A DNA stretch of 64,000 bases, taken from NCBI RefSeq assembly GCF_003711205.1, contig NZ_CP031013.1:4010501-4074500 (forward strand), in the 5' to 3' direction. Both the position numbers and the translations under genes were made by a program. The stretch is from Polaromonas sp. SP1. GTDB lineage: Bacteria > Pseudomonadota > Gammaproteobacteria > Burkholderiales > Burkholderiaceae_C. The notes below the pieces were generated by a model, which saw nothing but the letters and a program-made list of their open reading frames with translations, had not been told where the DNA came from and ran no database searches. Below, one piece after another: positions 35,812-45,116 of the stretch. Every line of letters starts with the position of its first letter. The first letter of the stretch is position 1.

Positions 35812-35916
35812 AGTTTTTGGCCCACTTGGTAAGACCATACGTCTGCAATATCCTCGGCGAGGGAATCAATAAAGAAATTCCAGCCAACAACAGAGTTACC
35901 CAACACAGGAGACAAC

Positions 35917-36942
35917 GTGATGAAAACCAGATTTGCAAGCATCCGGAATAAATTGGCTGCAGCGGGGACAACCGTCATCGCAGCAGCTGCGCTGACGGCC
36001 TTCCCGGCCCACGCGGCCTGGGAACCCACCAAGCCGGTGGAGTTCGTGGTACCTGCGGGTACCGGCGGCGGCGCCGACCAGATGGCGCGACTGATGCAGG
36101 GCATCGTCATCAAGCACAAGCTGATGAAAGAGCCGCTGATCGTCGTCAACAAATCCGGTGGCGCAGGCGCCGAGGGTTTCCTGGAGGTCAAGGGCGCTAC
36201 GGGCAACCCGCACAAGATCATCATCACGCTGTCCAACCTCTTCACCACGCCGCTGGCAACCGGTGTTCCCTTCAACTGGCGCGACATGACACCGGTGTCC
36301 ATGATGGCACTCGACCAGTTCGTGCTGTGGGTGAATGCAGAGAACCCGGCCAAGAACGCCAAAGACTACCTGGCTGCCGTGAAGGCCGCGGGCCCCAGCA
36401 AAATCAAGATGGGTGGCACCGGCTCCAAGCAGGAAGACCAGATCATCACCGTCGGCATTGAGCAAGCCACCGGCACCAAATTCATCTACGTGCCCTTCAA
36501 GGGCGGCGGTGAAGTCGCGGTCCAGCTGGTCGGCAAACACGTTGACTCTTCCGTCAACAACCCGATCGAGGCGGTTGCCCAGTGGCGCGCCAACCAGCTG
36601 CGCGCTCTGTGCGTGTTCGATGACAAACGAATGACCTACAAGACCAAGGTGACCGACACCCAGTCGTGGGCCGACATCCCAACCTGCAAGGAAGCCGGTG
36701 TGCCCACCGACTACACCATGCTGCGTGGCATTTTCATGGCGCCCGGTGTCTCCAAAGACCAGCTCCAGTTCTACGTCGATCTGCTCAAGAAAATCCGCGA
36801 CACACCTGAGTGGAAAGACTACATGGAAAAAGGCGCATTCAACCAGACCTCCATGTCCGGCGACGAGTTCGGCAAATGGCTCGGCAGCGCAGAGCAGCGC
36901 CATCGCGAGCTGATGAAGGAAGCCGGCTTCATCGCGAAGTAA
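35917..36942 (+). CDS. tctC: Tripartite tricarboxylate transporter, periplasmic binding protein (TctC/Bug)
   Basis: Bug-family binding protein, 341 residues, with a signal peptide ending AFPAHA. Start GTG 35917 or ATG 35920, both behind CAGGAGA. The mature part begins WEPTKPVEFVVPAGTGGGADQMAR, the classic Bug opening that wraps the dicarboxylate. QEDQIITVGIEQATGTKFIYVPFKGGGEVA is the second family motif. It is followed by the two membrane components, so this is a complete transporter. Position in front of oxc and frc suggests oxalate or a related small diacid as substrate. Confidence 0.93.
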   Translation: MMKTRFASIRNKLAAAGTTVIAAAALTAFPAHAAWEPTKPVEFVVPAGTGGGADQMARLMQGIVIKHKLMKEPLIVVNKSGGAGAEGFLEVKGATGNPHKIIITLSNLFTTPLATGVPFNWRDMTPVSMMALDQFVLWVNAENPAKNAKDYLAAVKAAGPSKIKMGGTGSKQEDQIITVGIEQATGTKFIYVPFKGGGEVAVQLVGKHVDSSVNNPIEAVAQWRANQLRALCVFDDKRMTYKTKVTDTQSWADIPTCKEAGVPTDYTMLRGIFMAPGVSKDQLQFYVDLLKKIRDTPEWKDYMEKGAFNQTSMSGDEFGKWLGSAEQRHRELMKEAGFIAK

Positions 36943-36950
36943 CGATCAAG

Positions 36951-36972
36951 AAAACCCCGTTCGCCGGGTTTT
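36951..36972 (+). promoter_or_regulatory. Hairpin between tctC and tctB
   Basis: AAAACCCCG-TTCG-CCGGGTTTT folds into a stable UUCG-looped stem ending in T residues. It probably causes partial termination or stabilises the tctC mRNA, giving more binding protein than membrane protein. Confidence 0.65.
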
Positions 36973-37054
36973 CCCCTGCGGGCTGGCCATGCGCCAGCCC
37001 CACAATCATCAAAGTTCGCCCTGGTACAGGGCACTCAATCCAACGGAGTTGCTC

Positions 37055-37573
37055 ATGGAGCCAAACCAAGAATCCGGCGCGGAGCGCACGGGCGTCGCCA
37101 CCTATGTCGTTGAAGCCATCGTCGCGACCTGTATCGTCATCATGGGGGCGGTGGTCCTCCAGGGCAGCTGGGCCCTCGGCTCCGGCTGGACCAGCGACGG
37201 GCCAGGCGCAGGTTACTTCCCGTTTTACATCGGCATCATCCTGTGTATTTCCGGCGCAGGCACCCTCTACCAGGCGCTGTTCGGAAAGAACAAGAACACC
37301 GAAGTGTTCGTCGACGGCGAGCAGCTCAAGCGCGTGCTGTCGGTACTGGTTCCCGCCATCGTTTACGTGGGGGCTGTCCAGTTTTTGGGCCTCTACGTTG
37401 CATCGGCCGTCTACATCGCGCTGTTCATGATCATCCTGGGAAAGTTTTCCCCGATCAAGAGCGTGATCACTGCCCTCCTTGTGAACGCACTGTTTTTCTT
37501 CATGTTCGAGGTCTGGTTCAAGGTCCCCTTGTTCAAGGGCCAATTCGAGCCGCTGAGCTTCCTCGGCTATTGA
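37055..37573 (+). CDS. tctB: Tripartite tricarboxylate transporter small membrane subunit TctB
   Basis: A 172-residue protein from ATG 37055, behind CGGAG, with four hydrophobic segments (about 20-40, 57-76, 92-112, 118-150). The motif SDGPGAGYFPFYIGIIL near residue 47 is a TctB family signature. The order tctC-tctB-tctA is standard. An upstream in-frame start at 36989 would add a non-conserved leader. Confidence 0.9.
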   Translation: MEPNQESGAERTGVATYVVEAIVATCIVIMGAVVLQGSWALGSGWTSDGPGAGYFPFYIGIILCISGAGTLYQALFGKNKNTEVFVDGEQLKRVLSVLVPAIVYVGAVQFLGLYVASAVYIALFMIILGKFSPIKSVITALLVNALFFFMFEVWFKVPLFKGQFEPLSFLGY

Positions 37574-37622
37574 GCCCTCTCTAACCGTACCGAGCCCCAC
37601 AGAACTTTTACCGGATATCGAA

Positions 37623-39152
37623 ATGGAAGAACTAAATTCGCTTTTTCACGGATTCAGCGTCATTCTGACGCCGATGAACATCGTCCTGATGTTCGTGGGC
37701 ATCATTCTGGGTGTGCTGATCGGCGTGCTGCCCGGCCTTGGCGGCGCCAACGGCGTGGCCATCCTGCTGCCACTGACCTTCACGATGTCGCCCACCTCGG
37801 CCATCATCATGCTGTCCTGCATTTACTGGGGCGCACTGTTCGGTGGGGCCATCACCTCGGTGCTGTTCAACATACCGGGGGAGCCCTGGTCGGTTGCCAC
37901 CACCTTTGACGGCTACCCGATGGCGCAGCAAGGCAAGGCCGGCGCTGCGCTGACGGCTGCTTTCACCTCGTCTTTCATCGGCGCCTTTGTTGCCGTGGTG
38001 ATGATCACCTTCCTGGCGCCCCTGGTCGCCAAGTTCGCGCTCAAGTTCGGCCCTCCCGAATTTTTCGCGGTCTACCTGCTGACGTTCTGCAGCTTCGTGG
38101 GCATGGGCAAGGGCTCTCCGTTCAAGATCCTCGCGTCGATGACGATCGGCTTTGCGCTGGCCTCCGTCGGCATGGACACGGTGACCGGCCAGCTGCGCCT
38201 GACCTTCGGCATCCCCGACCTGATGCGCGGCTTCGACTTCCTGATCGCGGTGATCGGCCTGTTCGGTATCGGCGAGATCCTGCTGTCCATGGAAGAAGGC
38301 CTGGCTTTCTCGGGCAAGAGCGCCAAGATCGACCCCAAGGTCGTGCTGGAAACCTGGAAGAAGCTGCCGAAATACTGGATGACCTCGCTTCGCAGCTCGC
38401 TGATCGGTATCTGGATGGGCATCACCCCCGGCGGCGCCACACCAGCCTCGTTCATGAGCTACGGCCTGGCCAAGAAGATGTCCAAGAACGGTTCGAAATT
38501 CGGCACGGGCGAAATCGAAGGCGTCATCGCCCCCGAAACCGCAGCGCACGCTGCCGGCACCAGCGCCCTGCTGCCCATGCTGGCACTGGGCATCCCGGGC
38601 TCCCCCACCGCAGCCGTGCTGCTCGGAGGCCTGCTGATCTGGGGCCTGCAGCCCGGACCTTTGCTCTTCGTTGAGCAAAAAGACTTCGTCTGGGGCCTGA
38701 TTGCCAGCATGTACCTGGGTAACCTGGTCGGCCTGATCGTTGTGCTGACCACGGTGCCGCTGTTTGCGTCCATCCTGCGCATTCCGTTCTCCATCATTGC
38801 GCCGGTGATTGTGGTGATCTGCGCGATCGGCGCCTACACCGTGCACAACGCCATGCTGGACATCTGGTTCATGATGCTGTTCGGCGTCATCGGCTACCTC
38901 TTCAAGAAGCTGGACTATCCGCTCGCGCCGCTGGTGCTCGCATTGGTCCTCGGAGACAAGGCCGAAGACTCGTTCCGCCAGGCCATGCTGGTGTCGCAAG
39001 GTGAGATGTCCATCATGTGGTCCAACCCGCTGGTGGGCGGCATCACGACACTGGCCCTGGTCCTGCTGTTCTGGCCCCTGATCTCCCGCGTGATGGCCAA
39101 GATTCGCCCGCCCAAGAAGAACGAATTTGCCGCGGAACAGCCCGTCGACTGA
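37623..39152 (+). CDS. tctA: Tripartite tricarboxylate transporter large membrane subunit TctA
   Basis: A 509-residue permease with about 11-12 transmembrane segments. The two conserved Gly/Pro-rich blocks are present: GVLPGLGGANGVAILLPLTF near the N-terminus and TGEIEGVIAPETAAHAAGTSALLP followed by LALGIPGSPTAAVLLGG in the middle. It ends the transporter operon, directly before a strong terminator. Confidence 0.94.
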   Translation: MEELNSLFHGFSVILTPMNIVLMFVGIILGVLIGVLPGLGGANGVAILLPLTFTMSPTSAIIMLSCIYWGALFGGAITSVLFNIPGEPWSVATTFDGYPMAQQGKAGAALTAAFTSSFIGAFVAVVMITFLAPLVAKFALKFGPPEFFAVYLLTFCSFVGMGKGSPFKILASMTIGFALASVGMDTVTGQLRLTFGIPDLMRGFDFLIAVIGLFGIGEILLSMEEGLAFSGKSAKIDPKVVLETWKKLPKYWMTSLRSSLIGIWMGITPGGATPASFMSYGLAKKMSKNGSKFGTGEIEGVIAPETAAHAAGTSALLPMLALGIPGSPTAAVLLGGLLIWGLQPGPLLFVEQKDFVWGLIASMYLGNLVGLIVVLTTVPLFASILRIPFSIIAPVIVVICAIGAYTVHNAMLDIWFMMLFGVIGYLFKKLDYPLAPLVLALVLGDKAEDSFRQAMLVSQGEMSIMWSNPLVGGITTLALVLLFWPLISRVMAKIRPPKKNEFAAEQPVD

Positions 39153-39169
39153 TCGTCGGGGCAAGCAAC

Positions 39170-39203
39170 AAAAAGCCGGGTAACTTACCCGGCTTTTTTA
39201 TTG
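39170..39203 (+). terminator. Bidirectional-type terminator after tctA
   Basis: AAAAAGCCGGGTAA-CTTACCCGGCTTTTTT is a strong stem with A-run on one side and T-run on the other, placed between convergent tctA and the crp/fnr gene, so it can serve both. Confidence 0.92.
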
Positions 39204-39236
39204 CTGCTTCACCTGCTGCGGCTTTGCTTTTTAGCG

Positions 39237-39845
39237 TCAGATCTTGCCGCGCTGCTTGAGCCGGCTCAGGGTTTCCGCGGAGAGGTTCAGGTAGGACGCC
39301 AATTCCTTTTTGGGAATGCGGTCGAACAGTTCCGGGTGCTTGCGCTGAAAGCGTTTGACACGGCCGGGTGCGTCCAGCAAATGCAGCGTGATGGTATGGG
39401 CCATGATCTCGCTCATCAGGCGCATCACGTAGTACTCGAACGATTGCTTGATTTCATGATGGCGTTCCAGAAACGCTACCCATTCCGGCAACGGCAGCTT
39501 TGCCACCCGCACTTTGGTCACGCACACCGTGCTGTAGGGCGTCGGCGTGCCCAGCCGCCAGGCGGCGTAGCTGGTTTCCATGTCGCGCTCGTCGGCAAAA
39601 CGAAGAATCATCTCCTTGGCCTGCTCATTGGTCACCACGCGCTTGAGGATGCCTTCAAGGATGAAATATTGCTCCATCTCATGCACCCCCTGCTCCAGCA
39701 GGGCATCGCCTTTCTGCCCGTCAACAATGACCAGGTGCGACTCGAGTTCCGCGCTTTGTTCCGCCGTCATTCCCTTGAGCACGATGTTCTGCGCCAGCTG
39801 GACACGAATGACGTTTCTCTCGGAATGATTTGGTATGGACGACAT
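39237..39845 (-). CDS. Crp/Fnr-family transcriptional regulator
   Basis: A 202-residue regulator. An N-terminal cyclic-nucleotide-binding-like beta domain (about 15-115; DALLEQGVHEMEQYFILEGILKRVV) leads to a dimerisation helix and a C-terminal HTH reading IPKKELASYLNLSAETLSRLKQRGKI. The recognition helix has E191-x-x-S194-R195, the E-x-x-S-R pattern of FNR, which reads TTGA(T/C) half-sites. No N-terminal Cys cluster exists, so it is not an Fe-S oxygen sensor, and the protein ends right after the recognition helix. It is divergent from oxc; the TTGAC-N4-GTCAA site lies 66 bases upstream of its own start. Confidence 0.9.
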   Translation of the reverse strand: MSSIPNHSERNVIRVQLAQNIVLKGMTAEQSAELESHLVIVDGQKGDALLEQGVHEMEQYFILEGILKRVVTNEQAKEMILRFADERDMETSYAAWRLGTPTPYSTVCVTKVRVAKLPLPEWVAFLERHHEIKQSFEYYVMRLMSEIMAHTITLHLLDAPGRVKRFQRKHPELFDRIPKKELASYLNLSAETLSRLKQRGKI

Positions 39846-39910
39846 GAAGGCAATAAGGATTGGGCAGGACCCGGATCCATCGGTTTTTCAGAGGGGCGAA
39901 TACACCGAAA

Positions 39911-39953
39911 ATTGACCGTGGTCAATGTTGGAATCCGAATCGATTCCTATGAT
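39911..39953 (+). promoter_or_regulatory. Class II CRP/FNR-type promoter of oxc
   Basis: The dyad ATTGAC-CGTG-GTCAAT (39911-39926) is followed by TATGAT at 39948-39953. If transcription starts at 39960, the -10 box occupies -12 to -7 and the dyad is centred at -41.5, exactly the class II activator geometry. No separate -35 box is present. The 5' untranslated region would be about 150 bases. The same half-site occurs upstream of tctC. Confidence 0.75.
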
Positions 39954-40109
39954 ACCTCGACGGTGCAAATGACCCCTTGGGCACCCAAAAGCGAGGCGAC
40001 GTAACACACCGCTGAAGGCCCTTCACTCAAGTCAACGAGTTTCAGGGCCCGATACGGCCAGTTGCTTTGCTCAACCTTTATCGAAGTCAAAACGAAGAGA
40101 CATTTCATC

Positions 40110-41828
40110 ATGACCAACGCCACCACATCGACAGAGCAGATCGACGGTTTCCACCTCGTCATCGATGCCCTCAAGCTCAACGGCATCGACACGATCTTCG
40201 CCCTGCCCGGCATCCCCATTACCGACCTCACCCGCAAAGCGCAGGCTGAAGGCATTCGCATGATCTCGTTTCGCCACGAGCAGCATGCCGGCAATGCCGC
40301 CGCAGCCGCCGGCTTCCTGACGCAAAAACCCGGGATTTGCCTGACCGTCTCCGCTCCCGGCTTCCTGAACGGCCTCACGGCCCTGGCCAATGCCACCACG
40401 AACTGCTTCCCGATGATCCTGATCAGCGGCTCCAGCGAGCGCGAGATCGTCGACCTGCAGCAGGGCGACTACGAAGAAATGGACCAGCTGGCGATTGCCA
40501 AGCCATTGTGCAAAGCAGCATTTCGCGTTCTGCACGCTGAAGACATCGGCGTGGGCATCGCCCGCGCCATCCGTTCGGCACTGTCCGGCCGTCCCGGCGG
40601 CGTTTACCTCGACCTGCCGGCCAAGCTGTTCAGCCAGTCGATGGACGCCGCGGCTGGCAAGAAGTCGCTCATCAAGGTGGTCGACCCCGCACCGCGCCAG
40701 ATCCCTGCCCCCGATGCCGTCAAGCGCGCACTCGACCTGCTCAAGGGCGCCAAACGCCCCCTGATCGTGCTCGGCAAAGGCGCTGCCTACGCCCAGTGCG
40801 ACGCCGATATCCGTGCCCTGATCGAAAAAACCGGCATCCCTTACCTGCCGATGTCCATGGCAAAGGGCTTGCTGCCTGACACGCACCCACAGTCGGCTTC
40901 GGCCACCCGCTCCCACGTATTGGCAGAAGCCGATGTGGTGGTGCTGGTCGGTGCTCGCCTGAACTGGCTGCTCTCGCATGGCAAAGGCAAAACCTGGGGC
41001 GGCGCGAATGCCGACACCCGCCAGTTCATCCAGATCGACATCTCGCCGACCGAAATGGACAGCAACGTGCCGATCGCCGCACCGCTGGTCGGCGACATCG
41101 GCTCGTGCGTCTCGGCATTGCTGGAAGGCCTGGGCGCCAAGTGGGCCAAGCCGCCTGCCGACTGGACCCAGGGCATCACCGAGCGCAAGGACAAGAACCT
41201 GGCCAAGATGGCCGCAACGCTGGCGCTGAACCCGCCGACGATGAACTTCCACAGCGCGCTGAACGTCATCCGCAATGCGGTCAAGGCCCGCCCCGACGCC
41301 ATCGTTGTCAACGAAGGCGCCAACACCCTCGACTTCGCGCGCAGCATCGTCGACATGTACGAGCCGCGCAAACGCCTGGACGTCGGCACCTGGGGCATCA
41401 TGGGCATCGGCATGGGCTTTGCCGTCGCCGCCGCCGTGACCACGGGTAAACCCGTAATCGCTATCGAAGGCGATAGCGCTTTCGGCTTCAGCGGCATGGA
41501 AGTAGAAACCATCTGCCGCTATAACCTTCCAATTTGTGTCATCGTCTTCAACAACAACGGCATTTACAAAGGCACCGACGTGAATCCACGTGGCGGCGAT
41601 GTAGCGCCTACTGTTTTTGTCAAGAATGCACGCTACGAGATGATGATGCAGGCTTTCGGCGGCGTGGGCGTTCTGGCCAACACACCGGACGAGCTGGCCA
41701 AGGCGCTGGACGAGGCCGTCAAATCCGGCAAGCCAACCCTGATCAACGCCATCATTGACGAAACTGCAGGCACCGAAAGCGGCCGGATCACAAGTCTGAA
41801 TCCGCAAAGCGCTGCAGCGAAGAAGTAA
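40110..41828 (+). CDS. oxc: Oxalyl-CoA decarboxylase
   Basis: ThDP-dependent enzyme splitting oxalyl-CoA into formyl-CoA and CO2. The 572-residue protein starts at ATG 40110 ([21 protein letters not shown]); a longer start would read through the promoter leader. Catalytic Glu is E57 in [15 protein letters not shown], as in Oxalobacter Oxc. [14 protein letters not shown]-like and [18 protein letters not shown] are family-specific, and the ThDP motif is [17 protein letters not shown] followed by FNNNGIYKG. It lies 26 bases upstream of frc, with which it forms the core oxalate pathway. Confidence 0.96.
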   Translation: MTNATTSTEQIDGFHLVIDALKLNGIDTIFALPGIPITDLTRKAQAEGIRMISFRHEQHAGNAAAAAGFLTQKPGICLTVSAPGFLNGLTALANATTNCFPMILISGSSEREIVDLQQGDYEEMDQLAIAKPLCKAAFRVLHAEDIGVGIARAIRSALSGRPGGVYLDLPAKLFSQSMDAAAGKKSLIKVVDPAPRQIPAPDAVKRALDLLKGAKRPLIVLGKGAAYAQCDADIRALIEKTGIPYLPMSMAKGLLPDTHPQSASATRSHVLAEADVVVLVGARLNWLLSHGKGKTWGGANADTRQFIQIDISPTEMDSNVPIAAPLVGDIGSCVSALLEGLGAKWAKPPADWTQGITERKDKNLAKMAATLALNPPTMNFHSALNVIRNAVKARPDAIVVNEGANTLDFARSIVDMYEPRKRLDVGTWGIMGIGMGFAVAAAVTTGKPVIAIEGDSAFGFSGMEVETICRYNLPICVIVFNNNGIYKGTDVNPRGGDVAPTVFVKNARYEMMMQAFGGVGVLANTPDELAKALDEAVKSGKPTLINAIIDETAGTESGRITSLNPQSAAAKK

Positions 41829-41854
41829 TCCAAAGCATCCTAAGGAGAAATCAA

Positions 41855-43126
41855 ATGAGCAACAAACCACTCGCCGGCATCAAGATCATCGACTTCACCC
41901 ACGTTCAAGCCGGTCCCGCCTGCACCCAGATGCTGGCCTGGTTCGGCGCCGACGTGATCAAGGTCGAGCGTCCCGGCTCCGGCGACGTCACCCGAAGCCA
42001 GCTGCGCGACATCGAGGGCGCCGACGCGCTGTACTTCACCATGCTCAACAGCAACAAGCGCGGCCTGACGCTGGACACCAAAAAGCCCGAGGGCAAGGAA
42101 GTGCTGGAGAGGCTCATCAAGGAATCCGACGTGATGGTCGAGAATTTTGGCCCCGGCGCGCTGGACCGCATGGGATTCACCTGGGAGCGCATCCAGGAAC
42201 TCAACCCCAAAATGATTCTGGCTTCCGTCAAGGGTTTCTCGGACGGCCACCACTACGAAGACCTCAAGGTTTATGAAAACGTGGCCCAGTGCGCAGGCGG
42301 CGCGGCGTCCACCACCGGTTACTGGAAAGGCGAGAACTCAGGCCCCACCATTTCGGCTGCCGCTTTGGGCGACAGCAATACCGGCATGCACCTGGCCATC
42401 GGTATTTTGACGGCCTATATCGGCCGCCAACAGACCGGCAAGGGCCAAAAAGTGGCCGTGTCCATGCAGGACAGCGTGCTCAACCTGTGCCGCGTCAAAA
42501 TGCGTGACCAGTTGCGCCTGGACAAGCTGGGCTACCTGGAAGAGTACCCACAGTACCCGCATGAAATGGAAGCCTTCAAGGACGGCGTGGTGCCGCGCGG
42601 CGCCAATGCCGGCGGCGGCGGCCAACCCGGCTGGATTTTGAAGTGCAAGGGCTGGGAGACAGACCCCAACGCGTACATCTATTTCACGGTTCAGGGCCAC
42701 GCCTGGGAGCCGATCTGCGACGCGCTGGGCAAACCCGAATGGAAAACCGACCCCGCCTACACCACGGCCAAGGCACGCCAGCCGCACATCATGGACATCT
42801 TCGCCACGATTGAAGCTTTCATCGCCGACAAGACCAAGTTCGAAGCCGTGGACGTCTTCCGCAAGTTTGACATTCCCTGCGCACCCGTGCTGTCAATGAA
42901 GGAATTGCTGCACGACGAGTCCTTGCGCGCCAGCGGCTCCATCGTTGAAGTGCCGCACAAGGTGCGCGGCAGCTACTTCACCGTGGGCAGCCCGATCAAG
43001 TTCTCCGACACCAAACCCGAAGTGACGGCATCGCCCCTGCTGGGCGAGCACACGGATGAAGTTCTGGCTGAACTGGGCTACAGCAAGGACCAGATCGCGG
43101 CCATCCACGCGGCAAAAGCGGTTTAA
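41855..43126 (+). CDS. frc: Formyl-CoA:oxalate CoA-transferase, copy 1
   Basis: Class III CoA-transferase moving CoA from formyl-CoA to oxalate. The 423-residue protein starts [22 protein letters not shown], nearly the textbook Frc opening. The catalytic Asp is D173 in [14 protein letters not shown] and the Gly loop is [10 protein letters not shown]. The start is preceded by AAGGAG. Immediately downstream of oxc and ended by its own terminator, so oxc-frc form a two-gene operon. Confidence 0.94.
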   Translation: MSNKPLAGIKIIDFTHVQAGPACTQMLAWFGADVIKVERPGSGDVTRSQLRDIEGADALYFTMLNSNKRGLTLDTKKPEGKEVLERLIKESDVMVENFGPGALDRMGFTWERIQELNPKMILASVKGFSDGHHYEDLKVYENVAQCAGGAASTTGYWKGENSGPTISAAALGDSNTGMHLAIGILTAYIGRQQTGKGQKVAVSMQDSVLNLCRVKMRDQLRLDKLGYLEEYPQYPHEMEAFKDGVVPRGANAGGGGQPGWILKCKGWETDPNAYIYFTVQGHAWEPICDALGKPEWKTDPAYTTAKARQPHIMDIFATIEAFIADKTKFEAVDVFRKFDIPCAPVLSMKELLHDESLRASGSIVEVPHKVRGSYFTVGSPIKFSDTKPEVTASPLLGEHTDEVLAELGYSKDQIAAIHAAKAV

Positions 43127-43169
43127 CGCAAGCGCGGTTTTTTTGACTTAGAGGTCTGGTGACCCGCAA

Positions 43170-43202
43170 AAACGGCGTTCAGTTTGAGCGCCGTTTTTTT
43201 TA
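43170..43202 (+). terminator. Terminator after frc copy 1
   Basis: AACGGCG-TTCAGTTTGAG-CGCCGTT followed by a run of T residues. It separates oxc-frc from the PAS gene. Confidence 0.88.
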
Positions 43203-43242
43203 AAGCCCAGCCAGCTTAATTGCCAGCAGCAGGAGTGGACCT

Positions 43243-43689
43243 ATGCAAACAACAACCGACCTGAAACAGCTCGTGGAAGCCGTGGGCGACGCCATTGTGG
43301 CCTCCGATGCCGGCGGTGCGATCGTGCTGTGGAACCCGGCCGCTACGCGGATGTTCGGTTTCACGGAAGAAGAAGCCCTGGGCAAGTCGCTGGACATCAT
43401 CATTCCGCAGCGCCAGCAGCAGCGTCACTGGGACGGCTACCACAAGACCATGGAAACCGGCAAAACGCGGTATGGCAACGACGTGCTGCGGGTGCCGGCC
43501 GTGCACAAGGACGGGCATGGCCTGTCCATCGCCTTCACCGTGGCCCTGTTACATACCCCGGACAACAAGGTTTCGGCCATTGTTGCGGTGATCCGCGACG
43601 AAACCGCCCGCTTTGCCGAAGAGCGAAATCTGAAGAAACGCCTGACGGAGCTTGAAATGCAGCTTGCCCCTCAGGGCAATACACCCTAA
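43243..43689 (+). CDS. Stand-alone PAS domain protein
   Basis: A 148-residue soluble protein consisting of a single PAS domain (about 10-125): VGDAIVASDAGGAIVLWNPAATRMFGFTEEEALGKSL, then a hydrophilic loop (PQRQQQRHWDGYHKTMETG) and the C-terminal sheet (SIAFTVALLHTPDNKVSAIVAVIRDETARFAEERNL) leading into a short coiled coil. No kinase, cyclase, HTH or other output domain is attached. The W-D-G-Y-H-K-T pattern before the FG region has a His that could bind haem in PAS proteins of the FixL type, but this is only a possibility. It sits between two formyl-CoA transferase genes. Confidence 0.85.
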   Translation: MQTTTDLKQLVEAVGDAIVASDAGGAIVLWNPAATRMFGFTEEEALGKSLDIIIPQRQQQRHWDGYHKTMETGKTRYGNDVLRVPAVHKDGHGLSIAFTVALLHTPDNKVSAIVAVIRDETARFAEERNLKKRLTELEMQLAPQGNTP

Positions 43690-43816
43690 CCCAAACCGTA
43701 CAGGCTTACCACTGGAGCAGTGATTACCATAGGGGTTGACAGGGCACAAGAGGCCCGGCCATGGCCAAAACCATGTGTCAAACAACCACTTTTTCAACTT
43801 CCCAGCAGGAACTTTC

Positions 43817-45064
43817 ATGAGCAAAGCGTTAGACGGCGTTCGCATCCTTGATTTCACCCATGTCCAGTCGGGGCCGACGTGCACCCAGTTGCTGGCGTGG
43901 TTCGGCGCCGACGTCATCAAGGTCGAGCGTGCGGGCGAAGGCGACGCCACGCGCGGGCAGCTGCGCGACATCCCCGGTGTGGACAGCCTGTATTTCACGA
44001 TGCTCAACCACAACAAGCGCTCGATCACCCTGGATACCAAAAAGCCCAAGGGCAAGGAAGTCCTGGACACGCTGATCAAGGAATGCGACGTACTGGTGGA
44101 AAACTTTGCACCCGGCGCACTCGACCGCATGGGCATCACCTGGGAACACATCCAGAAGCTCAATCCCCGCATGATCGTCGCCTCGGTCAAGGGTTTCGGC
44201 CCTGGCCGCTACGAAGACTGCAAGGTGTACGAAAACGTCGCCCAGTGTGCCGGCGGCTCCGCCTCCACCTCGGGCTTTGACGACGGCCCGCCCATGGTGA
44301 CGGGCGCACAGATCGGCGACAGCGGCACCGGCCTGCACCTGGCCCTGGGCATCGTCGCCGCCCTCTACCAGCGCAACACCACGGGTCGCGGCCAGAAGGT
44401 GCTGGCCCCCATGCAGGACGCCGTGCTGAACCTGTGCCGCGTCAAGCTGCGCGACCAGCAGCGCCTGGAGCGCACCGGCACCATGCACGAATACCCGCAG
44501 TACCCCGACGGCAAGTTCGGTGAAGCGGTCCCCCGCGCAGGCAATGCTTCCGGCGGCGGCCAGCCGGGCTCCATCCTGAAATGCAAGGGCTGGGAGACCG
44601 ACCCCAACGCGTACATCTACTTCATCACCCAGGGCGCAGTGTGGCCTGCCGTCTGCAAGGTGATCGGCGAAGAAGGCTGGATTGACGACGAGGCTTTTGC
44701 CACGCCGGCGGCCCGGCTGCTGCACCTGAAGCCCATCTTCGCGCGCATCGAGAAATGGACCATGACCAAGACCAAGTTCGAGGCCATGGAAATCCTGAAC
44801 CAGTACGACATTCCCTGCGGGCCCATCCTGTCGATGAAGGAGATCGCGGAGGAGCCAGGCCTGCGCGAGACAGGCACCATTGTGGAAGTCGACCACCCCA
44901 CCCGCGGCAAGTACCTCACCGTGGGCAACCCGATCAAGATGTCAGACAGTGCCACTGAAGTGACCCGCTCACCCCTGCTGGGCGAGCACACCGACGAGGT
45001 ATTGACGCAATTGGGCTACGGCGCCGATTACATCGCCGAACTGCGCGCCGAGCGCGTCATCTAG
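43817..45064 (+). CDS. frc: Formyl-CoA:oxalate CoA-transferase, copy 2
   Basis: Second class III CoA-transferase, 415 residues from ATG 43817 ([29 protein letters not shown]). It shares the family blocks with copy 1, including catalytic D168 in [14 protein letters not shown] and an SGGGQPG glycine loop in place of AGGGGQPG. It lacks about eight residues relative to copy 1 around the central segment ([13 protein letters not shown]), like the E. coli YfdW form. It precedes formate dehydrogenase by 52 bases, so the products formyl-CoA/formate are dealt with in one unit. An acetyl-CoA:oxalate transferase activity cannot be excluded. Confidence 0.9.
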   Translation: MSKALDGVRILDFTHVQSGPTCTQLLAWFGADVIKVERAGEGDATRGQLRDIPGVDSLYFTMLNHNKRSITLDTKKPKGKEVLDTLIKECDVLVENFAPGALDRMGITWEHIQKLNPRMIVASVKGFGPGRYEDCKVYENVAQCAGGSASTSGFDDGPPMVTGAQIGDSGTGLHLALGIVAALYQRNTTGRGQKVLAPMQDAVLNLCRVKLRDQQRLERTGTMHEYPQYPDGKFGEAVPRAGNASGGGQPGSILKCKGWETDPNAYIYFITQGAVWPAVCKVIGEEGWIDDEAFATPAARLLHLKPIFARIEKWTMTKTKFEAMEILNQYDIPCGPILSMKEIAEEPGLRETGTIVEVDHPTRGKYLTVGNPIKMSDSATEVTRSPLLGEHTDEVLTQLGYGADYIAELRAERVI

Positions 45065-45116
45065 GCCGGGCAGCCCACGCCACCAACGCCAGCCATACAG
45101 CGAGCCAACACGCTTC

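Noticed and set aside
37632-39164. 510-codon minus-strand frame opposite tctA
   Set aside because: Gln/His-rich shadow; tctA on the plus strand has full family motifs.
40071-41870. 599-codon minus-strand frame opposite oxc
   Set aside because: Shadow of oxc; oxc carries the catalytic motifs and a matching ribosome-binding site and promoter.
43728-43760. TTGACA upstream of frc copy 2 as a third CRP/FNR site
   Set aside because: Only one half-site; no GTCAA at the right distance.
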